From NCBI GenBank assembly GCA_025200525.1, contig CM045762.1:106108682-106172681 (forward strand): DNA of 64,000 nucleotides, in the 5' to 3' direction. Shown here piece after piece: positions 1-10,242 of the stretch (position 1 is its first letter; each line of letters opens with the position of its first letter). This DNA comes from Camellia lanceoleosa (Eukaryota; Streptophyta; Magnoliopsida; Ericales; Theaceae). The notes under the pieces were generated by a model that was not told the DNA's origin, made no database searches, and saw only the letters and a list, made by a program, of their open reading frames with translations. A program made the position numbers and the translations under genes.

Positions 1-959
1 CTACTGAGAGTGGGAAACATATTGACCTTGACGTCGAAGAAGACAACTGCAACGAAGAGACTCGTGATAAGAATCACGGAGGAAAGGACGTCGGCCAGGA
101 GGGCGGTGTACCGAAGAAATCGGACTGGAACGGGTATTAGAACTAGGATGACCTCCAAGTATAAAAAGATAGAAGCTTGCGGAGGGGCAGCGAAATGAAG
201 GAATGACGGACAAATTAGCGGACACGCAAGCGGTCATCAATTTCTTGATGCAGAACAACGTCATGCGGCCACTGTTCTCGCTACAAGATACGCCGATTCC
301 AGCAGCCAAGAAAGGTACCTAGAAATGGGGGCAGAAAACGGTTCCTGTAGTCCCTCAGCATGGCGAGACTAAGGGACATTCTCATCGGCCTTCGCGGGAG
401 GTCGGGCATGGAGAATCCCAGAAAACATGATCTCGGCCTAGATGATTAGGTCCGAAAAGAGAAGAGCTTAGCCTAAAGTGAGCAGATCCTAGATTCCAGA
501 AGACAAGATCTCAGCCTAGATGATTAGGTGCGAGAAGAAGAAAGAGCTCAACTTAAAGTGAGCAGATCCCAGATTCCAACAAACAAGAGACCAAGGTCAT
601 GTTTAACACTTGTTGAAACTTGAGAAAAGTTTACAAGTTGAAGTTAAACCGAGATGATGTTTAACACTTATTAAAACTTGAGAAAAGTTTACAAGTTGAA
701 GTTAAACCGAGATGATATTTAACACTTGTTGAAACTTGAGAAAAGTTTACAAGTTGAAGTTAAACCGAGATGATATTTAACACTTGTTGAAACTTGAGAA
801 AAGTTTACAAGTTGCAGTTAAACCGAGATGATGTTTAACACTTGCTGAAACTTGAGAAAAGTTTACAAGCTGAAGTTAAACCGAGGTCATGATTGAAGGA
901 AGGAATGATATAGGTTCCATCACCTCAGGATGCTGAGATAATAGAACCTAGAGGGCAGT
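1..959 (+). pseudogene. Gypsy internal-region remnant with gag fragment
   Basis: Decayed internal region directly upstream of the LTR at 960. A + frame starting at the ATG at 203 reads MTDKLADTQAVINFLMQNN and continues in a hydrophilic gag-like style until a stop after about 39 codons; the same frame stays open after that stop for about another 34 codons. No zinc knuckle, protease, reverse transcriptase or integrase is visible between this and the LTR, so the element is either internally deleted or non-autonomous. The assignment to Ty3/gypsy rests on its position next to an LTR and on gag-like composition, not on a conserved catalytic motif. The element is cut by the window edge. Confidence 0.5.
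413..893 (+). repeat. Two tandem repeat blocks upstream of the 3' LTR
   Basis: The first block holds two copies of a unit of about 80 bp sharing the core CCTAGATGATTAGGT (about 413-490 and 495-575). The second block (about 596-893) holds five copies of a unit of about 59 bp built on TTTAACACTTGTTGAAACTT and GAGAAAAGTTTACAAGTTG, each followed by GAAGTTAAACCGAG. Copies differ by a few substitutions. Tandem arrays just before the 3' LTR are common in the TAT/Ogre group of plant gypsy elements. Confidence 0.85.
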
Positions 960-1501
960 TGTGGGGACATATTTTTTTAATGACGACACGTGGCCGAGGT
1001 GTCACCGGAGTGCCAGCCGAGGTGCCATGTGTCATGGTCATGATGCCGAGATGATCTCGGCAAGACCGAGGTTATCTCCGAAAATATCGGAATCCGAGAT
1101 AAGCGGATAAGGGACAAGAGTCCTAGAATGATGAAAGACTTCAGTTTGGGTTAAGGTAAGACTCTTAGAGAGTTTATCCTAATCCTACTGGGAGTCCAAG
1201 ATTAGCAGTAATCCTGAGTCCAGTGAAGTTAGGCTTCTATTGGGACTAGGTTTGTGTTGGCTATAAAAGGGAGGCACCCCCATGGGTCTAAGGTATGTCT
1301 TTTATGCTCTGTCTAGTGAGTTAAGCACTATTTGTTATCTTTGAGAGATATTTTTACTGACTTGATCGTCGGAGTGCCCCCAAGTGGGCCGAGCCACCAT
1401 GAATCTCTTCTTTACATTGCGTTCGGGCTTAATCTATTCTGCCGGTGTTCTCCAGTTGAGTACTAAGTTGGCAGTGTGGTCGGAAATTGACATACACAAC
1501 A
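960..1501 (+). mobile_element. Gypsy 3' LTR (542 bp)
   Basis: Starts TGTGGGGACAT and ends ATACACAACA, i.e. TG...CA, preceded by a purine-rich stretch (AGAACCTAGAGGGCAG, 943-958) acting as a polypurine tract. It contains a clear TATA box. Repeated CCGAGGT/CCGAGAT words inside the LTR also occur in the internal region. The partner 5' LTR lies outside the window, so neither age nor target duplication can be read. Confidence 0.75.
1262..1268 (+). promoter_or_regulatory. LTR TATA box
   Basis: GGCTATAAAAGGGAGGC lies about 300 bp into the 542-bp LTR, where a gypsy U3 promoter would be expected. Confidence 0.6.
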
Positions 1502-1958
1502 TGATAAAAGTATGATTTTTCAAAAGTTTAGGGTGGGGAGAAGGGGTAGTAGCCCGTCTACCATCTTCTATATGTCCGCTACTGCCTAACAGTTTAAAAT
1601 AAACTTTTTACAGCTTGCTCCATAAATTCAAGATTTTTGGTGAGGTGGGAAACATAAGCATAATTAAAAAATAAAATTTGGCACATGAATTCTGAAATGA
1701 AGGTAACACTAGGTGGGATAGTATGGGATATGGGATGGGATGCAAGTAAACTGAGTTGGTCACTTGGTCACATGACATATGCATATGTTGGCCTCCAAAT
1801 GCATATTATTTGGTCGACCGTTCCAACACATATAAGCAACCCGACAGCTTCCCCCCTTGGTTTGGGACTTTCTTCCAGCCCACCCCTACAGTTTCTATTT
1901 GGTAACAAAAGCCAACACAACTGTCTCTTCTACACCTCTATCTATCTCTCTGATATCA
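1502..1958. other. Spacer between gypsy LTR and CACTA element
   Basis: No gene, repeat or RNA recognised. Open frames here have ordinary composition and no domain. The last three bases before the CACTA (CTA, 1959-1961) are its target duplication. Confidence 0.5.
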
Positions 1959-1961
1959 CTA

Positions 1962-2460
1962 CACTACAAGAATTTACGCATTTGCCGACCACTTTTGCCA
2001 ACTAAAAAAAATTTGGTCACAAAAAAATGTCATTTGGCGACCAAATATTAATTAGTCGCGAATGATCATTATTTTTGACGACCAAATATTATTGGTCGCA
2101 GAAGGTTATATTTTGGCGACCAAAAAATGACTTGGTCGCAGAAAGTGATATGCTTTTGCCGACTACATATTTGGTCGCGGAAGGTCACATATTTTTTGGC
2201 GACCAAAAATTTGGTCGCGAAAAACTTATTTTTAGCAACCAAAAAAAATTAGTCGCCAAATTAGTACTTTTAGCGACTAATATTTTAGTCGCCATTGATT
2301 GAGATTTGGCGACCAAAAAAATTTGGTCGGCGAAGGTACCTTTTCTGCGACTAATATGGTCTTTTGGTCGCCAAAAATTTGGGAGGGAAATTTGATTTTT
2401 AGTGGGGCGGGAATTGAAATTTTTTTGCGACAAATAAATTTGGTCGCCAATTTTAAAACG
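1962..2460. repeat. CACTA left terminal and subterminal repeats
   Basis: After the 13-bp terminus, the segment has many TTGGTCGC and GCGACCAAA units every 20-40 bp, in both orientations. In En/Spm elements subterminal motifs are transposase-binding sites; that function is inferred here. ORFs across this stretch on both strands (rich in the word LVA or FWRPK) are artefacts of the repeat. Confidence 0.85.
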
Positions 2461-3064
2461 ACGTCGTTTTGTACCATGAAAGCAGAGGGAAAAAAAAAAA
2501 AAAAAACCCTAATCTCCATTGTCTCTATCTTGCTGTGTCTCGGTCTGCCCTCTCCCTCTCTGTGTTCTTTCTCTCAATCGGTGCCCACTCTTTCTAGCTC
2601 ACCGAAGTCCCTCGCCACCGTTGCTCACATCCGTCGCACATCGCCACCGCCGCAAATCGCCATCGCCCTCTGTCTTTCTCTCACACAAAGGGAGCGATTA
2701 CTGGGTATTCGCCAAAAGCATACGTATGCATACGGTACTGTGATTTTTGCACTCTCTATCGTCGGTTGAAGACATTGTTTACTGGGCAAGGCTGGATTCT
2801 TCCTTCTGCCTGGTCCTCTGCCGAACGGGTATCCAGAAAGATTTTTGGGAATGTCTCTCCTGATGTTGTTGCAGAGAGAAGTGCCCTAATTCAAGAGTGT
2901 TTATGATCCATTCTGCACTCCAGGTTTTCATGTTAGATTTGTTTCATGTTTGTATAGTAAATGGAACCCACATTGTAAATTGTCTATGGATGATGAAGTC
3001 TCTTAGGGACAAATTTGGCCATATCATTCTGATCATATCTTTTACTCGCGTGGCATAAGTGCAG
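2461..3064 (+). other. Captured sequence with an unidentified exon-like frame
   Basis: Between the subterminal repeats and the first NEDD1 exon. A CT-rich stretch at 2515-2700 looks like a 5' UTR. A short frame at 2769-2903 has protein-like composition (contains GQGWILPSAWSSAERVSRKI and then FGNVSPDVVAERSALIQEC) and ends at TGA 2904-2906. I do not recognise it. It may be a third captured gene piece. Confidence 0.35.
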
Positions 3065-3286
3065 GTAATTGCTAGTGTTGGCCTTAATAAAAAGTTATAC
3101 ACTTTTGACTCAGGAAGTAGGAAACTCACATCTTGCATTTCTTATGATGCACCTTTCTCTTCATTGGCATTCAGAGATGATGGCTGGATACTGGTTGCTG
3201 GAACAAGCAATGGGCGAGTGGTGTTCTATGATGTTCGTGGAAAACCACAACCTTTGGTTGAACTTCATGCATATGGCAATTCTGAG
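3065..3286 (+). pseudogene. NEDD1: NEDD1-like WD40 exon
   Basis: Bounded by an acceptor TGCAG ending at 3064 and a donor GAG/GTCAAT at 3286/3287. It encodes about 74 residues with two WD40 strands: [17 protein letters not shown] and [20 protein letters not shown]. The reading phase joins the exon at 4141 correctly, supporting a spliced ancestor. Confidence 0.85.
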
Positions 3287-4140
3287 GTCAATTTCCTTTC
3301 TTCAATCTGTTGTTATTTAGATAGAGAGATCTAAGTTTAGAGCCCTATATATGCTTGGCATATACTTGCATGATATAGCTTATGAATGTGTGTGAGAAAT
3401 TTCATTTTTCTTCAGGTAATATGTATTTTTCCATAAATTCTGGAGATCCAATGAGCTATTCATTCATTCAGAAGAGATAGAAAGTTTTTTAAATGAGCTC
3501 AACAATATCCAATGTTAATGAGGTATTGAGAGGATGCTCTTTATAACTGCTATTCACATGTGTTGCCCTCAATTGATAGTGTTTTTAAAATGTGCTCAAC
3601 AATATCTAATGTTAATGAGGTATTGAGAGGATGCTCTTTATAACTGCTATTTACACGTGTTGCCCTCAATTTTTCAGTTGAGGTGATTTAATGGATGGGC
3701 CTCTTCTAGGATGACTTTTGAATGAAGCTAACTAGCACCATCAATAGAGGTGATTCAATGGATGTGCCTCTTCTAGTAGTTGTTTTATGAGGGGGAAAAC
3801 AAAAGAAAGAAGAGGAAATAGTTATTAATGTTGCAAAACACCCTCATTTCATGGGAAGTTATATAATGATGTTCGTCAATGGTCCATCCAAGATTGTTGC
3901 CTCTTAATTTTAGTTTAGATTGACATCACGGTCAACTGATTAACGAGTCTTACCATAAATTACACTTGTTATCCTCATGTTTACATTGACAACGCATTAT
4001 GAATTTTTTGTACGTAAAAAGTATGTTCTGGCAAAGTTCAAACATTACTTTTGGTTTGTATTTATAATAAAGGTCAATGAATCACAGGTATTAAGTTATC
4101 ATTATGGTTATTAATGATTATGTATTATGATTTTCATCAG
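3287..4140 (+). other. Intron of the NEDD1-like fragment, with direct repeat
   Basis: Begins GTCAAT, ends TTTTCATCAG. It contains two direct copies of a unit of about 90-97 bp (about 3487-3583 and 3584-3672) sharing ATGTTAATGAGGTATTGAGA and GGATGCTCTTTATAACTGCT, differing by a few bases. A third partial copy of the following GTGATTTAATGGATG segment is seen near 3684 and 3750. No coding potential. Confidence 0.7.
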
Positions 4141-4600
4141 GCCGTCACAAGCCTCTGCTGGCAAAGATCGAAACCAGTTTTGGTAAATGAAAACAAGCGC
4201 CTGGTGACCGCTCTTACGGGAGGTCTTGTTGAAGATTCAATCCTTATGCTCGATCCACTCCCTTCGTGACATCAAGCCTTTCAACTTCTATAATGACAAT
4301 TTGGTTCTCGAAACCCCGGTCGCTCATACCTTCAGAGAGTCATCTTCCATGTTAGCAACCAGTAGTGGATTTATGTTAAGCTCGCTTCATCCATCTACAA
4401 CGGAAGAAACACCACTTTTCGGCACTTTGTGGACTGGTGGAAATTTGACGAGATTACATGCTCCTCGTAATTATAATTTCAAGGATGATATAGAAGTGTT
4501 TTCCCCACTTGTGGAAGTCCAACGTATTACACGATCGCTTGATAAACTTTGGGATCAGCATGAGGGTGTAAAAAAAGATCATCTTCGAGTTGATAAGAAA
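4141..4600 (+). pseudogene. NEDD1: NEDD1-like exon, left part before the LTR array
   Basis: After the acceptor CATCAG, the frame reads AVTSLCWQRSKPVLVNENKR and on to LMLDPLPS, then hits TGA. From about 4226 onward another frame holds the recognisable linker (ESSSMLATSSGFMLSS, DDIEVFSPLVEVQRITRSLD). The frame therefore changes within the exon: a frameshift plus a stop. The exon is cut at 4600 by the array; AGAAA (4596-4600) is the target duplication. Confidence 0.8.
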
Positions 4601-7600
4601 TGTCACGACCCAAACCCGCCCCTAAAAGTTTGGGCATGACCCATTCGAAAACAGACACAAAACCTGTTATACATATCTTATGGGGCCTGAACGGAAGCAT
4701 TTGATAATATAAAATACATAAAACATCATCCATTGAGCTACTACTACTATGCCAGGACCGCACACATTACACTAAATAAATATTATACAGATAATTTATT
4801 CACATATGCCTCGACTCATTCTCGTAAATAGGCACATAACACAAAAACTAATGAAGAAGAAATTATATACAATCAACCCAAAATAGACATCTAAGGTATA
4901 AATCGGAACTCGGCAAAACTTTGCAAAACGAACGGCTTGGTGGTGCTGGGCGCCTCAAGGTTGATAAGAAAAACACAAGCTTCAAAGGTTGGGATGAACT
5001 CCCGATTGGTTACCTCTGAAGCAGACGGACAAAATCTGAGAATGAGCGAACTCAGTGAATAATAGTGCATAAATAATGTATTGACTAACTTGAATAATCA
5101 ATTATAAAACTGTAGATACACATGATTAACTATTTTCCGTAATTAGTTCCAAAACAGCCATAAGACCAATTTCCATAACAGAACGGATTTAAGCCAATAT
5201 ATACAGATGACCATAGGCCTCTGAGATCTTGAAACGACCATAGATCCGAAATATCGCATGAGCGATAATAGCGAAATAACGCATGAGCAGTAATAATAGA
5301 AATACGGAATGGCTTAACGACCGAAATAACAAATTGGCTTAGCACCGAAATAACGAACATAATCTTATCAAAAGCGAGTCTTATGCATTTCCAGTTCCAA
5401 ACCATTTCGTAATCGTTTTCATAATTATTTCCATATTGATTTTACATAAGATTCTATGTGGTACACCCATTAGCCATCGAGCAGATAGGTCCGAAGACCA
5501 CAAGCGGATAGGTCCAAAGACCACAACAGATAGGTCAAAGACCACCACAGATAGGTCCAAAGACCACAAAGTTGGTACCAATAGCCATAACAGATAGGTC
5601 CAAAGACCACAGCGAGATAGGTCCAAAGACCACAGATAGGTCCAAAGACCACCACAGATAGGTCCAAAGACCACAAAGTTGGTACCAATGACCCACGGTA
5701 TTATTACCCTCGAGGCGAGGGCCATAGGCATGATATTGTTACCCGGCGAGGGCCATCCGGACTAAGGGTGCCACAAATACTTTTGAAAACCGGCGTTCGT
5801 CGTTCATTTCAAACATATCATAACTTTTCAAAAATCAATCATTTGGTATCATGGTGTCTTGAAAATACATAGCATAAGTTTAACGAGCGTTCTTGATATT
5901 TATTAGCAAATGTTGAACATGTTTCTGGATTGAACACTTCGAAATATAAAGGTACCATAGTTCCATACTTTAAATCACTACATAAACATCATTGTTCCAT
6001 TTATTCACTATGAATTATTTAGGTTAATCTACGGATAACGAATGTTAATAATATTCTTTAACGGTAAATAAAACACGATTACTATATAAGCGATAGCACA
6101 TTACCAATAACCATTAATCGTAGGCGGAATCTGAGAATAGTTTCAGAGTCATCCCCGGATGCCAAATCCTTCCATGTTCACACCAATTCTCAAATACAAC
6201 CATGTTAGCATAATTGTCATGGAAAACAGAAATGTGAATAATAACAATAAGATTGATGTACATATGTAGTACTATTACTCACGGTGTTCGGTGCTTGGTC
6301 CACCTCGTAGTGACCCTACACAATTGTAATACACAAAGAAATCGGATCACATAACTTATTTCGTTCTTAATTAATTCTCTTTATTCGGTCACACATCACT
6401 TTGCGCTTCAACATAATTCAAACTAAATCTTTGAATCTCATTTCAACACTCCACAATTGAGTTCATGTCCTCCAGATCTTTACTAAATTATTTCCTAATT
6501 TTTCCTTTACCTTATTACATGAATTCCAACATATTATAACAAGGTTCAATCGCTAAATTTAAACATAATTTCCAAGTGTCACCAAATACCAATTAAACTT
6601 GCACACATGAAATTCAACCCACTAATTTCATGATTTTACTTCCAATTTGGCCAAATCATCAATTAACATCATTACCCAACCTAGGGTTTCAAGAAAACAT
6701 TAAGATTCAAGACAAATTCAAACTTACTAATTCATCACTTTCTATTCCAATTTTTCCATCAATTACACATCTAGGGCTCATAAATTAACTCCCAACATCT
6801 TCAAACCATAAAACCCCCAATGCTCAAACCCCAAAATTCCCAAAATCTCATAATTTCCTCTATATACATAACATAAATGGAATTTGCACCAATATACAAT
6901 GACAATACCTCAAATCTATCTATGGATGTAAACATTAAAGAGTCTTAAAACCCTTACCTCCATAATCAAGCAAATGGTGAGTTTGAGAAGAAACTTTCAC
7001 CAATCCAAATTCTAATCGGGTAAAAACTTTGATCTTTCTTAGTTCTCCATCCCACATGCCAAAACCATGGTGGATTGTTGATAGAAATGGGTGAAATCAA
7101 GGTTTTGAGAGTTAGGGTTCGGACTAAGGCAAAGAGGAAAGAAGAGGGTTGAAGAAAATCTATGAAATGATCCAAAAATCTCGTTTTTAACGCTGCTGTC
7201 CCGTAATTCCCGCTCGAGCGCACCTTTTCCGCTCGAGCGGACCTACTCACAACCTGATTCCAAAACTTCAAACAGGTGTAACTTTCCGTCCGGACTCCGT
7301 TTTAGGTCGTTCTTGTGTCCAAATTGAAGCCCCGGAAATAAGCTTTCCAATGGTTCAAACCTCACATCCAAATTCAAAGTGTGGCAAAAGAAAAGGGCAA
7401 AAGAGTGGCAGCTGTTCGTAAAATAACTATCCAAATTAAATTCTTTGATCCAATCTTACCTTACCATCATATTACCACCTCAACCAATACTCTAAAATAA
7501 GATAAGAACATTCCAAATCGTTAATTAAAGGATAAAAACAAGCCCACGTGCCTCGGAAGTACAACTCAACTCGAGACCCGCTCGGCGTGCAGACCATGGC

Positions 7601-7864
7601 CGTCCGCTCGGCGTAAACTCTCCGCTCGGCGGAGAATCACAACTCGAGAATCTCGTGCCGTCGAAAAATTGCTGAAACCCCAAAAGTACGCTCGGCGTAA
7701 AATACTCCGCCGGCGGAAGGACAAATTTCAGATTGTTTGGTAAAGATCACCAATTCCAGTTTCAAAGGCATAAACCAACGGATAGTTCTTTAATTCCAAT
7801 AGTAAACACATTAATCCCTAATTAAATAAGGATGACTTTCTATATGCACTTTGGGGTCGTTACA
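4601..7864 (-). repeat. Array LTR copy 1
   Basis: 3264 bp, with TGTCACGACC at its left (minus-strand 3') end and GGTCGTTACA at its right end. It is the terminal 3' LTR on the minus strand. It includes a minisatellite (5480-5690), a TATA-like TATATACA near 6861 and a CTCGAGCG-rich leader around 7210-7250. The segment at about 6380-7180 is nearly identical in all four copies. Confidence 0.9.
5480..5690. repeat. 20-bp minisatellite in LTR copy 1
   Basis: About nine copies of ATAGGTCCAAAGACCACAAC with GTTGGTACCAATAGCCATAA spacers. Minus-strand open frames rich in LWSLDLSVVVFGP are translation of this repeat and not genes. Confidence 0.9.
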
Positions 7865-7878
7865 CCCTTCCCTCCTTA
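7865..7878 (-). promoter_or_regulatory. Polypurine tract
   Basis: CCCTTCCCTCCTTA on +, i.e. TAAGGAGGGAAGGG on -, immediately before the LTR. It is repeated with little change at 13537 and, one base shorter, at 19217. It primes plus-strand DNA in LTR elements. Confidence 0.8.
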
Positions 7879-10228
7879 AAAGAATTTCGTCCTCGAAATT
7901 GAAGAAAACCAAACAGAGGATAGTTCAAACATAACGTAAATCCACACTTAATATAAAAAGGAATCGCAAATACTTCAATCAATATACACATATCAGAATT
8001 TCAACGGCAATGAGCCATTATAATCCCAAAGTCCATAACAACTAAGCGAACCACGTCAAATGAATGCTCAAACTTCAATTCCAATTCCTTCCCCAATAGT
8101 TCTAAAATTTCTCGTTAACTTTCCCAATAACACCAAAGCTTCATCTCATTATTCACAATCCTCGTATATTTCATACCTTCCAAATGCTATAACAACTTAA
8201 AGATATTACACATGGGTTTACTCAAATATTTGGTCACATATGACTCATAAGCTGTGGCAACCTCTTTAGGTTCACAAACAAATTCTAACTCAATGCCTTT
8301 GGGGCTCTTTGCTCACTATCAGAATTAGACTTATTAAGCCAAATCAGATTTCGAACAAACTCTAATAACCGCTTAAATCTCATATCAAGGAATTACACGT
8401 TCAGATTCGAGTATTAATAAAATCAAACACGGATCAAACCTTAGTGATCATGCTTTCCAAATTACAGTAAAATAATACTCATTTCATTACTAGTTTTCCA
8501 AAAGCAGATAAAGAGAATAGTTTGAAGCTCAACATAGAGTTTTCATCGATTATCCAATTGAGTAAAATGTTTCTTCGAAGACTTGTCATCTTGGGAAAAT
8601 TATCCGAAACTTATCATATCGTACGCCGTAACTTTCGAACTATGAATTTCCTTAGACATTGAATAGCATAGTTATAGATACAATCACTTATGTCAAATCA
8701 CTTCTTCAAGTACAACAAGATCAACACTAGCGATATATATATGTTGCTGAAGCACAAGGTACAAGACCATCGAAGCATATGGTTGATTACATTACGTAAT
8801 TATGTCCATTACGATCCGGATTCATTTCCTTAGCGAGAATGACTTTAAGTTCAATTTATCTTTGGCGGTCATAATCCAGATACAAAATGACCATGAACCC
8901 GAAATATACATACATATGTAATCAGAGAACTCAAAAAGTTAGTCTAATACCGTTGTATTTTCGAGCGGCCTTAGGCAGGAAATACGAATGAGTTACTAAA
9001 TGTACACAGACTTATAGCACGGAAAAGGTTTCTCAATCTTAAATTCTTATTACACAGAGGCAGGATTCTAATTCTTACAATAACTTATTAGAGTACCACC
9101 CATTTGGTTAGTCAGTAATTATCTATTACTTTGCAAGTGTCATATGGGCGAACACGTATTATAGGCGGGGTTCCTTATGTTATTCAACTCTTTCCTATAA
9201 GAAGCCTCAATAACAGATCACAGGATATACGTAAACAAAACAGATAACAGATCACAGATTTCAGATTTCAGGTTACAAGTACAAATTTCAGATTTCAAAC
9301 TTTAAATTTGGATATCGATACGATTTGATTACAAGAAACAAAGCAGGAACGTAATACAAATGATGATTATAAACTCAGAACATAATCATATTACTTAGTT
9401 CAATATTTCCCATCGGAAGTTGTCGATAATTTCTCGGTTCACACAATCGTATGAAGTACATACTGCTTCAAGGTTAATAACTAATTCCCCAACATAGCTT
9501 ATAATGCATAACAACGCATTCATAGAAACATGAGATCCAATAGTGACTCTAATATTAATTTACTTCCAGAACAGCTTTTGGTCCAGTATTACAATTATTA
9601 CAGAGCAGCCTATTGGCCTAAAATAATCAGAACGACCTTTCGGTCCAGAATAGCCTTTCGGCCCAGAATAGCCTTTCGGCCCATTTAAATCGTCAGCCAG
9701 AAACAAATTCACAATTTTAAAAGGCCACGACATGCAGAATTTCTTCTTATGGCTGTCATACTTAACACAATCTCAATTTCACATAAAACACATCTTATCA
9801 AAATATTCCAATACAGTAGCTTCTCAGAATTATTGATCTAAGCATTGTTACAACAAGGAAGACATAACAAACCATCAGGTAACACACACATATATTATTT
9901 CTTTTAATCTCAGATATATCCGATACTTAAAATTTAAACAATTTACTCAAATCTAACCATTTATAAATAACGAACTTACCGATCAGATCAAATTCTTACC
10001 ACACCTCTGTAAGGCAATTTCCACGTTGCATGTCTTGCACTCTTCACCAGCCTATATAAAATAAACAGAGGCAAGAAAAGGACATATAACAGAAAAGGAC
10101 ATACAACAGACAGTTAACGTTGCCATCATTCTTTTCTTTTCATGTTCTTGCAGGATATCGTGCATGATGCCTAAATCTTTCTAGACATCCTAAAGCTCAA
10201 TGGATTCGTGTGTGAGATGGCAACTCGT

Positions 10229-10240
10229 GCTCTGATACCA
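10229..10240 (-). promoter_or_regulatory. Primer binding site, tRNA-Met type
   Basis: GCTCTGATACCA on + is the complement of TGGTATCAGAGC, the initiator tRNA-Met primer site of many plant gypsy and copia elements. It lies 2 bp from the end of LTR 2, as expected for a minus-strand element. Confidence 0.92.
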
Positions 10241-10242
10241 CC

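Larger units (their letters stand above)
7865..10242 (-). mobile_element. Array internal region 1, non-coding
   Basis: 2378 bp with no ORF longer than about 60 codons. Beside the right-hand (3') boundary of LTR 1, the minus strand reads a purine tract and, just before it, TTCGAGGACGAAATTC, which matches the conserved FEDEI-type codons at the pol end of many plant chromoviruses. That is the only coding relic. Near 9230-9310 there are short CAGATTTCAGATTTC-type repeats. Confidence 0.85.

Noticed and set aside
5480..5690. Regular 20-bp repeats reminiscent of a CRISPR array
   Set aside because: The units are head-to-tail without unique spacers and lie inside a plant LTR.
5470..5731. Minus-strand frames rich in LWSLDLSVVVFGP (also near 11093-11359, 16775-17041 and 22449-22756), resembling membrane proteins
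   Set aside because: They are translations of the 20-bp minisatellite in the array LTRs, open in several frames at once.
10229..10240. tRNA-like 3' segment GCTCTGATACCA
   Set aside because: It is a retroelement primer site; no tRNA body is attached.
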